A stretch of DNA of 57,077 bases. Origin: an uncultured Prevotellaceae bacterium (GTDB lineage: Bacteria; Bacteroidota; Bacteroidia; Bacteroidales; Bacteroidaceae). The stretch is taken from the NCBI GenBank assembly GCA_902782305.1, contig CACZMV010000014.1:1-57077 (forward strand), in the 5' to 3' direction. How positions within the stretch are numbered: position 1 is the stretch's first letter; every line of letters starts with the position of its first letter. The notes under the pieces are model-generated. The model saw only the letters and a list, made by a program, of their open reading frames with translations, did no database searches and had not been told where the DNA came from. This document shows positions 28,317-36,329 of this stretch, piece after piece. The position numbers were made by a program, and so were the translations under genes.

Positions 28317-28935
28317 TCAGCAGCGACTCGAACTTGTTAAACAGGAAATCCTTGCGGTCAATGGTCTTTCTGCGGAACTTTCCTGAACCAGGAAACAGTC
28401 TCGTATTCTTCTTGTTCACCGCATCTTTGTCGGTAATCCAACCCTCTGCTACCAGGCGCTGGGGCGTACGCTGTTCCTCATACAGATAGCGGATGTGGCT
28501 CATGGTCACATCCACGCCACCATTCTTACATTCCGCCTTGATGGCATAGTAGAAACGCGTCTGGTCCAATACCAGTGCACTCTTCTTGAACACCAGCCAC
28601 TCTTCGAAGCTGGCCACCAGCTCATGCTTCTGCGTATCTTCAGTGATCAGTTTGCTGTTCTCCAACTGGTTCTTCTCCTTGACCATCTTCTGCAGATACT
28701 GATGCAGGATGTCGTAAATCTGGGCAGCCGACTTGCCTGGTGCATTGATGTGCTTGGTGAATACCACCTTTCCGTTCACCTCAGGCACAGCACCTTTCAG
28801 GTATTTCGCATCGGGGTTCTCCTTTGCTTTGGCAGCTTCAGCCTGCTCGTCCACCTCCGGACGCTCCCAGGTATTATCCTGTGCCCATAGGGTCATAGGC
28901 ACCAGCATTAACAAGGTAAAAAATAACTTCTTCAT
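28306..28935 (-). CDS. DUF4468-type exported protein
   Basis: 209 residues with signal peptide (MKKLFFTLLMLVPMTLWAQ). The body VFTKHINAPGKSAAQIYDIL and DQTRFYYAIKAECKNGGVDV resembles the DUF4468 (TBP-like fold) exported proteins of Bacteroidota. Periplasmic, function unknown. First gene of the DUF4468 / small membrane protein / porin operon, with a promoter at 28960-28968. Confidence 0.75.
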   Translation of the reverse strand: MKKLFFTLLMLVPMTLWAQDNTWERPEVDEQAEAAKAKENPDAKYLKGAVPEVNGKVVFTKHINAPGKSAAQIYDILHQYLQKMVKEKNQLENSKLITEDTQKHELVASFEEWLVFKKSALVLDQTRFYYAIKAECKNGGVDVTMSHIRYLYEEQRTPQRLVAEGWITDKDAVNKKNTRLFPGSGKFRRKTIDRKDFLFNKFESLLNEN

Positions 28936-28959
28936 AGTCCTTCTTTTGTTTAATTTCGT

Positions 28960-28968
28960 GCAAAAATA
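28960..28968 (-). promoter_or_regulatory. Bacteroidota -7 box for the DUF4468-porin operon
   Basis: The minus strand reads TATTTTTGC, 25 bp upstream of the start codon. Confidence 0.6.
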
Positions 28969-29000
28969 CGAATTATATTTTATATACGTGCAATTTTTAG

Positions 29001-31019
29001 TTATTTTAATTCTAATTCCTTCTGCAAACGTATAATCTCGTCGCGATATTGGGCTGCCTGCAGGAAGTCCAGCTTCTTGGCCGCATCCTTCATCAGACGC
29101 GTGGTCTCTGCAATGCTCTTTTCCAGTTGCGGTCGGGTCATGCGCTCAATAATCGGGTCTGCAGCAAAGGCGACTGTAGGCTGCTGGCCCTTGGTGGCAG
29201 GCTTCTGACCATTGGCTTCGCGCTCCAGTTCTACCAGCGAAACGCTCAATGCCTTCTCTATCTGTTTGGGCGTGATACCATGTTCCTCGTTGTATTTCAA
29301 CTGTTTCGTGCGCCTGCGCAGGGTCTCGTCAATGGTCAACTGCATCGAAGCGGTGATGTTGTCCGCATACATAATCACCTTGCCGTGTACGTTTCGCGCT
29401 GCACGACCCGCAGTCTGTGTCAAACTGCGATGCGAGCGCAGAAATCCCTCTTTGTCAGCATCCATGATAGCCACCAGCGACACTTCCGGCAAGTCCAGAC
29501 CCTCTCTCAACAGGTTGACACCCACCAGCACGTCGAAGGTCCCGTTTCTCAAGTTCTCCAGTATCTTCACGCGCTCCAGGGTGGTCACCTCACTATGGAT
29601 ATAAGCTGTCTGAATACCATGGTTCAACAGGTATTCGCTCATCTCCTCTGCCATTCGCTTGGTCAGGGTGGTCACCAGTATACGTTCCTTTCGGTTGATG
29701 CGCGTCTGTATCTCATCCATCAGGTCATCTATCTGGTTCTCCGTGGGTCTTACCTCTATTTCAGGGTCCAGCAGTCCTGTAGGACGAATCAGCTGCTCCA
29801 CCACAATACCCTCCGCCTCTTGCAGTTCGAAGTCGGCCGGTGTAGCCGATACGTATATCACCTGATGCGTCATCTCCTGGAACTCCTCAAAGCGCAGGGG
29901 CCTGTTGTCAAAGGCAGCAGGCAGTCGGAAACCATATTCCACCAGATTGGTCTTGCGGGCTCTGTCACCACCATACATCGCTCCAATCTGTGGCACACTC
30001 ACATGACTCTCGTCTATCACCATCAGATAGTCATCGGGGAAGAAGTCCAGCAGACAGTACGGTCTTTCTCCTGCCTCTCTGCCGTCAAAGTAGCGCGAAT
30101 AGTTCTCAATGCCCGAGCAGTGGCCCAGTTCCTTGATCATCTCCATGTCATATTCCACGCGCTCCTTGATGCGTTGCGCCTTGATGGGGTCGCCCATCTC
30201 CTCGAAGAAAGCCACCTGTTTCACCAAGTCATCCTGAATGTTCCGGATGGCGATGTTCGTCTGTTCCTCGGTGGTCATAAACAGGTTGGCGGGATATAGC
30301 TTATACTCGTCGAAGACAGCCATTCGCATCATGGTCATGCTGTCCAGTTCCTCTATCTGGTCTATCTCATCGTCCCAGAAGGTCACGCGCAGAATCACCT
30401 CACTATAAGCCATGGCAATGTCCACCGTATCCCCCTTCACCCGGAAGTTGCCACGCTTCAGTTCTATATCGTTTCTGACGTACAGTGCGGCCACTAATTT
30501 CCTTAACAAGGCGTTGCGGTCAATGATTTGTCCACGGTGAATCTCAATGATATTCTCGTTCAGTGCCACCGGACTGCCCATACCGTAAATACATGAAACT
30601 GAAGATACAACGATAACATCTTTTCTTCCTGACATTAAAGAACTTACCGCCTTGAGTCTCAGTCGGTCTATTTCTTCGTTGATAGCTAAGTCCTTCTCGA
30701 TGTAGATATCTGTTTGGGGTAGGTAGGCCTCCGGTTGGTAGTAGTCATAATAGCTGACATAATACTCTACCGAATTCTCCGGGAAGAAGCCCTTCATTTC
30801 CTCATACAACTGGGCAGCCAGTGTCTTGTTGTGCGACAGAATCAACGTGGGCTTGTTCACGTTAGCTATCACGTTGGCCACGGTGAAGGTCTTACCCGAA
30901 CCCGTCACCCCCAACAGCACCTGTGCCCTGTCGCCACGCTCCAGTCCGTCGGTCAGTTGTCGGATGGCCTCCGGTTGGTCACCCGTAGGTTTGTATTTTG
31001 ATGTTAAATGGAAGTTCAT
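29001..31019 (-). CDS. uvrB: Excinuclease ABC subunit B
   Basis: 672 residues from MNFHLTSKYKPTGDQPEAI; the -7 box at 31025 excludes the upstream TTG. DNA-damage verification helicase-like subunit of nucleotide excision repair. Walker A GVTGSGKT, the beta-hairpin region YVSYYDYYQPEAYLPQTDIY, the UvrB motifs VVSSVSCIYGMG and TQTAGRAARNVHGKV, and a C-terminal UVR (UvrC-binding) motif SIAETTRLMKDAAKKLDFLQAAQYRDEI. Normal length. Confidence 0.97.
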   Translation of the reverse strand: MNFHLTSKYKPTGDQPEAIRQLTDGLERGDRAQVLLGVTGSGKTFTVANVIANVNKPTLILSHNKTLAAQLYEEMKGFFPENSVEYYVSYYDYYQPEAYLPQTDIYIEKDLAINEEIDRLRLKAVSSLMSGRKDVIVVSSVSCIYGMGSPVALNENIIEIHRGQIIDRNALLRKLVAALYVRNDIELKRGNFRVKGDTVDIAMAYSEVILRVTFWDDEIDQIEELDSMTMMRMAVFDEYKLYPANLFMTTEEQTNIAIRNIQDDLVKQVAFFEEMGDPIKAQRIKERVEYDMEMIKELGHCSGIENYSRYFDGREAGERPYCLLDFFPDDYLMVIDESHVSVPQIGAMYGGDRARKTNLVEYGFRLPAAFDNRPLRFEEFQEMTHQVIYVSATPADFELQEAEGIVVEQLIRPTGLLDPEIEVRPTENQIDDLMDEIQTRINRKERILVTTLTKRMAEEMSEYLLNHGIQTAYIHSEVTTLERVKILENLRNGTFDVLVGVNLLREGLDLPEVSLVAIMDADKEGFLRSHRSLTQTAGRAARNVHGKVIMYADNITASMQLTIDETLRRRTKQLKYNEEHGITPKQIEKALSVSLVELEREANGQKPATKGQQPTVAFAADPIIERMTRPQLEKSIAETTRLMKDAAKKLDFLQAAQYRDEIIRLQKELELK

Positions 31020-31024
31020 ATTTT

Positions 31025-31033
31025 GCAAAGGTA
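31025..31033 (-). promoter_or_regulatory. Bacteroidota -7 box for uvrB
   Basis: The minus strand reads TACCTTTGC, 5 bp from ATG 31019; near-leaderless. Confidence 0.6.
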
Positions 31034-31107
31034 CTAATTTATATTTAATTTTTCATGTTTAATCTTTAATTTTTCTCAAAAACCTTTGTTTTTCGGTGGA
31101 AATTGCG

Positions 31108-31116
31108 TAATTTTGC
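31108..31116 (+). promoter_or_regulatory. Bacteroidota -7 box for bamD
   Basis: TAATTTTGC, 18 bp before ATG 31135; a TTTG at about 31085 is a possible -33. Confidence 0.6.
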
Positions 31117-31134
31117 ACGTCAAATTGCGTGATA

Positions 31135-31962
31135 ATGAATAAAAAGAATATCCTAATAGGTTGTCTGGCCTGCTTGCTGACGGGTTGTTCCACCCAGTTC
31201 AACCGTGTTCTCAAGTCCGACGACAGAGCTTATAAATATGAATATGCCAAGGAGTGCTTTGCCATGGGCAAGTATTCCAACGCTACAACCCTCCTTCAGG
31301 AACTGGTGACTGCCCAGAAGGGTCGCACCAATGCCCAGGAGAGCCTTTATCTGTTGGGTATGGCTGAATATGGCAATCGCGACTATGAATCAGCCAGCGC
31401 TACTTTCCGCAAGTATTGTAGCAGCTATCCGAAGGGCGATTTCGCTGAGCAGGCCTCTTTCTATATTGGTAAGTCGCTCTATGAGAGTACTCCCGAGCCC
31501 CGCTTGGACCAGAGTCCTACTGTAGCAGCCATCAATGCCTATCAGAACTTCCTCGACAACTATCCCGACTCTCCTCGTCGCGATGAGGCCCAGCAGGCGC
31601 TTTTCAAGTTGCAGGACAATCTGGTGCAGAAGGAATACCTCTCTGCCAAGCTCTATTACAACCTGGGCGGCTATTTTGGCAACATCAACTCCAATACTGA
31701 GTCGAACTATGAGTCGTGCATCATCACGGCCCAGAATGCCCTCAAGGCCTATCCCTATTCCGACCTGCGCGAAAAGTTCTCCATCCTCATCATGAAGAGC
31801 AAGTTCCAGTTGGCTGAGAATAGTTCTGAGGAGAAGCGCATCGAGCGCTATCGCGATGCAGAAGACGAGTGCTACGGCTTCCTTAACGAGTTCCCCGATT
31901 CCAAGGAAAGCGCTACTGCCCAGAAGTACATCGTGAAATGCAAAAAGATTACGGGCGACTGA
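31135..31962 (+). CDS. bamD: Outer membrane assembly lipoprotein BamD
   Basis: 275 residues from MNKKNILIG. Lipobox LTGC with acylated Cys18. TPR repeats follow (AKECFAMGKYSNATTLLQEL, GNRDYESASATFRKY, NAYQNFLDNYPDSPRRDEA), the pattern of the BamD/YfiO family, which works with BamA in inserting outer-membrane barrels. Followed by rpoZ-like and DUF4293 genes in the order seen across Bacteroidota. A heptamer array with GC-rich caps begins directly at the stop codon. Confidence 0.9.
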   Translation: MNKKNILIGCLACLLTGCSTQFNRVLKSDDRAYKYEYAKECFAMGKYSNATTLLQELVTAQKGRTNAQESLYLLGMAEYGNRDYESASATFRKYCSSYPKGDFAEQASFYIGKSLYESTPEPRLDQSPTVAAINAYQNFLDNYPDSPRRDEAQQALFKLQDNLVQKEYLSAKLYYNLGGYFGNINSNTESNYESCIITAQNALKAYPYSDLREKFSILIMKSKFQLAENSSEEKRIERYRDAEDECYGFLNEFPDSKESATAQKYIVKCKKITGD

Positions 31963-32078
31963 GGCGCTTCGCGACTGAGGCGCTTCGCTAGTGAATAGTG
32001 AATAGTGAAACGCTTCGCTAGTGAACAGTGAATAGTGAATAGTCAAATTGTAAATTGTAAATAGTCAAATTGTAAATT
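31961..32078 (+). repeat. Heptamer array (AGTGAAT, then AAATTGT) with GCGCTTCGCTAG caps
   Basis: GAGGCGCTTCGCGACT, then GAGGCGCTTCGCTAG, TGAATAG units, a second CGCTTCGCTAG cap, AGTGAAC/AGTGAAT units, then TCAAATTGTAAATTGTAAATAG. Bases 31979-32042 are a near-exact inverted copy of 32820-32896, on the other side of the rpoZ-like and DUF4293 genes. Confidence 0.9.
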
Positions 32079-32084
32079 ATAGAT

Positions 32085-32426
32085 ATGGATTACAAGAAAT
32101 CAAAAGCACCGGTAAACACCGTTACACGTAACATTATGGACCTTTGCGAGGAGACTGGCAACATCTACGAGAGTGTAGCCATCATCGCTAAGCGTGCCAA
32201 TCAGATTAGTATTCAGATCAAGGAAGACCTGTCTAAGAAGCTCGCTGAGTTTGCTTCTTACAACGACTCCCTCGAGGAAGTCTTCGAGAACCGCGAGCAG
32301 ATTGAGATTTCCCGTTATTACGAGAAGCTGCCCAAGCCCTCACTGCTGGCTACTCAGGAGTTTGTGGAGGGCAAGGTATACTGGCGTGACCCTGCCCGTG
32401 AGCAGCAGCAGGAAAACTACGATTAA
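32085..32426 (+). CDS. rpoZ: RNA polymerase omega/Rpb6-type subunit
   Basis: 113 residues beginning MDYKKSKAPVNTVTRNIMDL. The central VAIIAKRANQISIQIKEDL is the Bacteroidota form of the omega/Rpb6 fold that clamps the beta' subunit. Acidic C-terminal tail. Gene order bamD-rpoZ-DUF4293 supports the call. Distinctive: it and its downstream partner are bracketed by a long inverted repeat. Confidence 0.8.
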   Translation: MDYKKSKAPVNTVTRNIMDLCEETGNIYESVAIIAKRANQISIQIKEDLSKKLAEFASYNDSLEEVFENREQIEISRYYEKLPKPSLLATQEFVEGKVYWRDPAREQQQENYD

Positions 32427-32432
32427 TCGCGT

Positions 32433-32783
32433 ATGATACAACGCAAGCAAACCCTGTTCCTGTTGGTGGCAGCCATCCTGGGACTGGTGTTCTGGTTGTC
32501 GTGGCCCCTTTTTGTTATCCAGGCATTAGCCTCGGCCCTCAGCCTTTACACCATATTTATATATAAGAAGCGTCCCCTTCAGGCCAAGCTCTGTCTGGTG
32601 ACTATTCTGATACACTTTGCGTGGTACATCGCGCTGGCGGTACTCATCCATCAGGGCAAAGCCAATCAGAACCTGCCTATTGTCGCTTGCTTCCCCCTCA
32701 TCGCAGCCATCCTTTGTTTTATGGCGCGTAAGGCCATCCTTGCTGATGAGCGGTTGGTGAGAGCAGCGGACCGAATCAGATAA
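32433..32783 (+). CDS. DUF4293 membrane protein
   Basis: 116 residues with four hydrophobic helices (FLLVAAILGLVFWLSWPLFV, VIQALASALSLYTIFIY, LVTILIHFAWYIALAVLI, IVACFPLIAAILCFMA) and basic loops, ending RAADRIR. MIQRKQTLFL at the start is typical of DUF4293. Function unknown. It lies 6 bp after rpoZ and is followed by a strong terminator. Confidence 0.85.
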   Translation: MIQRKQTLFLLVAAILGLVFWLSWPLFVIQALASALSLYTIFIYKKRPLQAKLCLVTILIHFAWYIALAVLIHQGKANQNLPIVACFPLIAAILCFMARKAILADERLVRAADRIR

Positions 32784-32819
32784 AAAAATAAGGTGTTCAT
32801 GGCGAACACCTTATTTTTG
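32784..32819. terminator. Terminator after DUF4293
   Basis: AAATAAGGTGTTC, 5-base loop, GAACACCTTATTT followed by T-run; 13-bp stem. A-rich on the other side, so it can serve valS too. Confidence 0.88.
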
Positions 32820-32896
32820 TTTCACTATTCACTATTCACTATTCACTGTTCACTGTTCACTAGCGAAGCGTTTCACTATTCTCTAGCGAAGCGCAG
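32820..32896 (-). repeat. Heptamer array (AGTGAAT) with GCGCTTCGCTAG caps, inverted copy
   Basis: Read on the minus strand: GCGCTTCGCTAGAGAATAG, TGAAACGCTTCGCTAG, AGTGAAC and AGTGAAT units. It matches 31979-32042 in opposite orientation. The valS stop codon TAG and the last residues RFARE are formed by its cap. Confidence 0.9.
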
Positions 32897-35638
32897 CGCC
32901 GCAATGCTTTCTTTCAGCGCTGCAATCTTCTCCTCCGAGTCACTCTGTTTCTTGCGCTCCAGCGCTACCACAGCCTCAGGGGCGTTTGCTACGAAGCGCT
33001 CGTTGCTGAGCTTCTTCTTGACACCAGCCAAGAAACCTTCAAGGTGCTGCAGCTGGGCTTCCATCTTCTGGATTTCAGCCTCTACGTCAATCATGTCGCC
33101 AACAGGTACGGCAAACTCGTCGGTGCCCACCATGAAGGCACTGGCGGTAGCATCTTTCTCAGCCACCACGCTGATGCCCTTCAGGTTCGCCATCTTGATA
33201 ATGCATGATTCATAATGCATAATGCATAATTCGTTGGCGGGCAATTTGCTAACCACCTGCAGGTCTAACTGCTCCTTGGGCGCGATGTTCTTCTGGTTGC
33301 GCACCATGCGGACACCAGAAACAATCTGCTTCACGTTCTCTATCTGAGCGGCCAACTCGTTGTCAGCCTTGCTGGGAGCGTCGAGCTTCAGGCTCACGCG
33401 CATGATGGACTCTCCGGGCTTGCGGTCATACAGGTGCTGCCACAGCTCTTCGGTGATGAATGGCATGAAGGGATGCAGCATCTTCAGCAGAATCTCAAAG
33501 AACTCCAGTGTCTTGTCGTAAGTAGCTTTGTCAATGGGCTGAGGCTCACCATTGACGTAGGCGGGCTTCACCATCTCCAGATACCAGCTCGAGAACTCAT
33601 CCCAGAACAGCTTATAGACAGCCATCAGAGCCTCAGAGATACGGTATTTCTTAAAGAGGTCGTTCACCTCCTCATTGGTCTGCTTCAGCTTGGCCTCAAA
33701 CCACTTTGTCGCAATCTCATTGGCTTTTAATGTTTCATTTAATTTTTCATCTTTAATGTTTAATCTATCTTCAACTTTCCAACCCTTCACCAGACGGAAG
33801 GCATTCCAAATCTTATTGTTGAAGTTACGGCCCTGTTCGCAGAGTGCCTCGTCGAACAGGATATCATTGCCAGCGGGTGCCGAGAGCATCATACCCATGC
33901 GCACACCATCCGCACCAAACTTCTCAATCAGTTCGATGGGGTCGGGGCTGTTACCCAGTGACTTCGACATCTTACGACCCAGTTTGTCGCGCACGATACC
34001 GGTGAAGTACACGTTCCTGAAGGGCATATCGCCAATGTACTCATAACCTGCCATGATCATACGTGCTACCCAGAAGAAGATGATGTCCGGACCGGTTACG
34101 AGGTCTGAGGTGGGGTAGTAGTACTTGATTTCCTCGTTGCCCGGGTTGTTGATACCATCAAACAGCGAGATAGGCCACAACCATGACGAGAACCAGGTGT
34201 CCAATGCATCCTCATCCTGACGCAGGTCAGAAAGCTGCAGGTTGGCATTGCCACTCTCCTTACGAGCCAGTTCGAGCGCCTTTTCCGGAGTCTCAGCTAC
34301 TACGAACTTCTCTTCGTCGTAGTAATAGGCAGGAATGCGGTGTCCCCACCACAACTGACGTGAGATACACCAGTCCTGGATGTTCTCCAACCAGTTCTTA
34401 TACGTGTTCTTATATTTTGCGGGATAGAACTTCAGTTCATCGTTCAATACGGGAGGCAGGGCGATGTCAGCGAAATGCTTCATCGACAGGAACCACTGCA
34501 TGGAGAGACGCGGCTCGATGGCTGTGTCCGGGTTGCGCTCTGAATAGCCCACCTTGTTGACATAGTCCTCAACCTTCTCCATCAGTCCAGCCTCCTGCAA
34601 GTCCTTGGCAATCTGCTTGCGGCACTCCATACGGTCCATGCCTACATACAGCGGACTCTGCTCCGAGATGGTACCATCCGGATTGAAGATGTCGATGGTC
34701 TCCAGGTTGTGCGTCTTACCCAGCATATAGTCGTTGGTGTCGTGGGCAGGTGTTACCTTCAAGCAACCTGTACCAAACTCGATGTCCACATAACGGTCCT
34801 CGATAACGGGAATCACGCGGTTCACCAGCGGTACGATGACCTTCTTACCCTTCAGCCACTGGTTCTTCGGGTCCTTGGGGTTGATACACATCGCCGTATC
34901 GCCCATGATGGTCTCCGGACGAGTGGTTGCTACTACGGCGTAATAGCCCTTCTCATCCTTATGGATGATATTGCCCTCAGCCTTTAATGTTTCATATTTA
35001 ATGTTTAATGTTTCATCTGGACCATCAACATAATATTTCAGATGGAACAGATGGCTCTTCTCCTCGCGATAGATCACCTCCTCAGTTGACAGGGCGGTCA
35101 GAGCCTTGGGGTCCCAGTTCACCATGCGCAAACCACGATAGATCAATCCCTTGTTGTAAAGGTCTACGAACACCTTGATGACGCTGGCACTGCGCTTCTC
35201 ATCCATGGTGAAGGCGGTGCGGTCCCAGTCGCAGCTGGCACCCAGTCGGCGCAACTGCTTCAGGATGATGCCCCCATGCTCCTCGGTCCATTCCCACGCA
35301 TGCTTCAGAAACTCCTCGCGTGTCAGGTCATGCTTCTTGATGCCCTGTTCCGCCAGTTTCTTCACCACCTTAGCCTCTGTAGCGATGGAGGCATGGTCGG
35401 TGCCGGGCACCCACAGTGCATTCTTACCCTCCATACGGGCACGACGCACCAGAATGTCCTGGATGGTGTTGTTCAACATGTGGCCCATGTGCAGCACACC
35501 TGTTACATTGGGCGGTGGGATGACAATCGTGTAGGGTTGACGACCATCGGGTTTTGAGGCGAACAATTTATTGTCCAGCCAGTACTGATACCATTTTGAT
35601 TCGACCTCTTTTGGGTCGTATTTACTTGCTAATTCCAT
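32876..35638 (-). CDS. valS: Valine--tRNA ligase, with three array-encoded insertions
   Basis: 920 residues from [15 protein letters not shown] at 35638; the upstream in-frame codons lie before the promoter. Class I synthetase: HIGH-like signature [29 protein letters not shown] signature, anticodon-binding domain and C-terminal coiled-coil arm ([14 protein letters not shown]). Three stretches that I do not expect in other ValRS are each encoded by tandem heptamers: at 34982-35016 ([12 protein letters not shown], editing domain side), at 33724-33772 ([15 protein letters not shown], near the anticodon domain) and at 33196-33231 ([13 protein letters not shown], before the arm). The last residues RFARE come from the capped array at the 3' end. 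Confidence 0.96.
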   Translation of the reverse strand: MELASKYDPKEVESKWYQYWLDNKLFASKPDGRQPYTIVIPPPNVTGVLHMGHMLNNTIQDILVRRARMEGKNALWVPGTDHASIATEAKVVKKLAEQGIKKHDLTREEFLKHAWEWTEEHGGIILKQLRRLGASCDWDRTAFTMDEKRSASVIKVFVDLYNKGLIYRGLRMVNWDPKALTALSTEEVIYREEKSHLFHLKYYVDGPDETLNIKYETLKAEGNIIHKDEKGYYAVVATTRPETIMGDTAMCINPKDPKNQWLKGKKVIVPLVNRVIPVIEDRYVDIEFGTGCLKVTPAHDTNDYMLGKTHNLETIDIFNPDGTISEQSPLYVGMDRMECRKQIAKDLQEAGLMEKVEDYVNKVGYSERNPDTAIEPRLSMQWFLSMKHFADIALPPVLNDELKFYPAKYKNTYKNWLENIQDWCISRQLWWGHRIPAYYYDEEKFVVAETPEKALELARKESGNANLQLSDLRQDEDALDTWFSSWLWPISLFDGINNPGNEEIKYYYPTSDLVTGPDIIFFWVARMIMAGYEYIGDMPFRNVYFTGIVRDKLGRKMSKSLGNSPDPIELIEKFGADGVRMGMMLSAPAGNDILFDEALCEQGRNFNNKIWNAFRLVKGWKVEDRLNIKDEKLNETLKANEIATKWFEAKLKQTNEEVNDLFKKYRISEALMAVYKLFWDEFSSWYLEMVKPAYVNGEPQPIDKATYDKTLEFFEILLKMLHPFMPFITEELWQHLYDRKPGESIMRVSLKLDAPSKADNELAAQIENVKQIVSGVRMVRNQKNIAPKEQLDLQVVSKLPANELCIMHYESCIIKMANLKGISVVAEKDATASAFMVGTDEFAVPVGDMIDVEAEIQKMEAQLQHLEGFLAGVKKKLSNERFVANAPEAVVALERKKQSDSEEKIAALKESIAALRFARE
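33196..33231. repeat. Heptamer array (CATAATG) inside valS
   Basis: CATAATGCATAATGCATAAT preceded by ATGCATGATT; read on the coding strand as [12 protein letters not shown]. Same family as 35675-35707 just upstream of valS. Confidence 0.85.
33724..33772. repeat. Heptamer array (TTTAATG/TTTAATC) inside valS
   Basis: Degenerate TTTAATG, TTTCATT, TAATTTTTCATC, TTTAATG, TTTAATC units; kept free of stop codons on the coding strand by substitutions at the places where a perfect array would give TAA. Confidence 0.85.
34982..35016. repeat. Heptamer array (TTTAATG) inside valS, second
   Basis: CTTTAATGTTTCATATTTAA then TGTTTAATGTTTCAT; encodes [11 protein letters not shown] on the minus strand. Confidence 0.85.
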
Positions 35639-35660
35639 ATACCTATTAATAATAATGGCT

Positions 35661-35669
35661 GCAAAGTTA
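35661..35669 (-). promoter_or_regulatory. Bacteroidota -7 box for valS
   Basis: The minus strand reads TAACTTTGC, 23 bp upstream of ATG 35638. Confidence 0.6.
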
Positions 35670-35674
35670 CGAAA

Positions 35675-35761
35675 TAATTCATAATTCATAATGCATAATG
35701 CATAATTATTTTCTTGGCAGTAGCAAATTTTTCACTTTTCACTTTTCACTTTTCACTTTTT
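35675..35761. repeat. Two heptamer arrays between valS and rnpB
   Basis: 35675-35707: AATTCATAATTCATAATGCA then TAATGCATAATT (CATAATG family). 35730-35761: TTTTCAC repeated four times. The second abuts the rnpB promoter. Confidence 0.8.
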
Positions 35762-35765
35762 TTAG

Positions 35766-35774
35766 TACCTTTGC
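35766..35774 (+). promoter_or_regulatory. Bacteroidota -7 box for rnpB
   Basis: TACCTTTGC a few bases before the expected 5' end of RNase P RNA. Confidence 0.6.
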
Positions 35775-35778
35775 ATGC

Positions 35779-36177
35779 AGAAAGCAGTGCCACGGTCTGT
35801 CGCTGGTGTCTCAGACACGAGAGGAAAGTCCGGGCAGCACAGGACACTCCACTGGTGAAAGTGCCAGCTATTGGTGACAGTAGGATATGGGAGAAGAGAA
35901 TGACCGCCTGCGGTTTCGTTATCGTTATCGTTATCGTTGGCAAGGGTGAGAAGGTGGTGTAAGAGACCACCAGCTGGCGGGTGATCGTCAGGCTGTCCCA
36001 TCAGGAGGCTGCAAGTTCGCGTATACCATCGGTTGAGGGCTGTCCGTCCGAATCCTTCGGGATACGATGGAGGGTAGAATGCTAGAGCTGTCTGGTAACA
36101 GGCAGAGTAGATAAATGACAGGCGTCTCCTCTTCGGAGGAGTCACAGAACCCGGCTTATAGTGGCAGTGCTTTCTTT
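35779..36177 (+). ncRNA. rnpB: RNase P RNA, class A
   Basis: Catalytic RNA of RNase P, which matures tRNA 5' ends. Diagnostic conserved blocks: GAGGAAAGTCCGGGC near 35820 and ACAGAACCCGGCTTA near 36144, which form the P4 core. The ends GAAAGCAGTGCCAC and GTGGCAGTGCTTTC pair as P1 and run into a T-rich terminator. The loop GTCTCCTCTTCGGAGGAGTC is a late stem (36124-36143). Odd: at about 35916-35938 a CGTTAT hexamer is repeated three times inside a variable stem. About 397 nt. Confidence 0.95.
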
Positions 36178-36188
36178 TTTCTTTGAGG

Positions 36189-36329
36189 TTTGAACTTTGA
36201 TCTTTGAACTTTGATCTTTGAACTTTGATCTTTGAACTTTGAACTTTATGATTTGTAATTTAATGTTTAATCTTTAATGTTTAATCTTTAATGTTTAATC
36301 TTTAATGTTTAATCTTTAATGTTTAATAT
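36189..36329 (+). repeat. Two long heptamer arrays ending in the yihY start codon
   Basis: 36189-36248: alternating TTTGAAC and TTTGATC units. 36257-36329: alternating TTTAATG and TTTAATC units (14-bp dimers, about five). The ATG at 36319 used by the yihY-like gene is part of the last TTTAATG unit. Confidence 0.9.

Noticed and set aside
29049-30299. 416-aa ORF antisense to uvrB
   Set aside because: Shadow of a certain uvrB gene.
35762-36145. 127-aa minus-strand ORF
   Set aside because: It covers RNase P RNA, whose conserved core is unmistakable on the plus strand.
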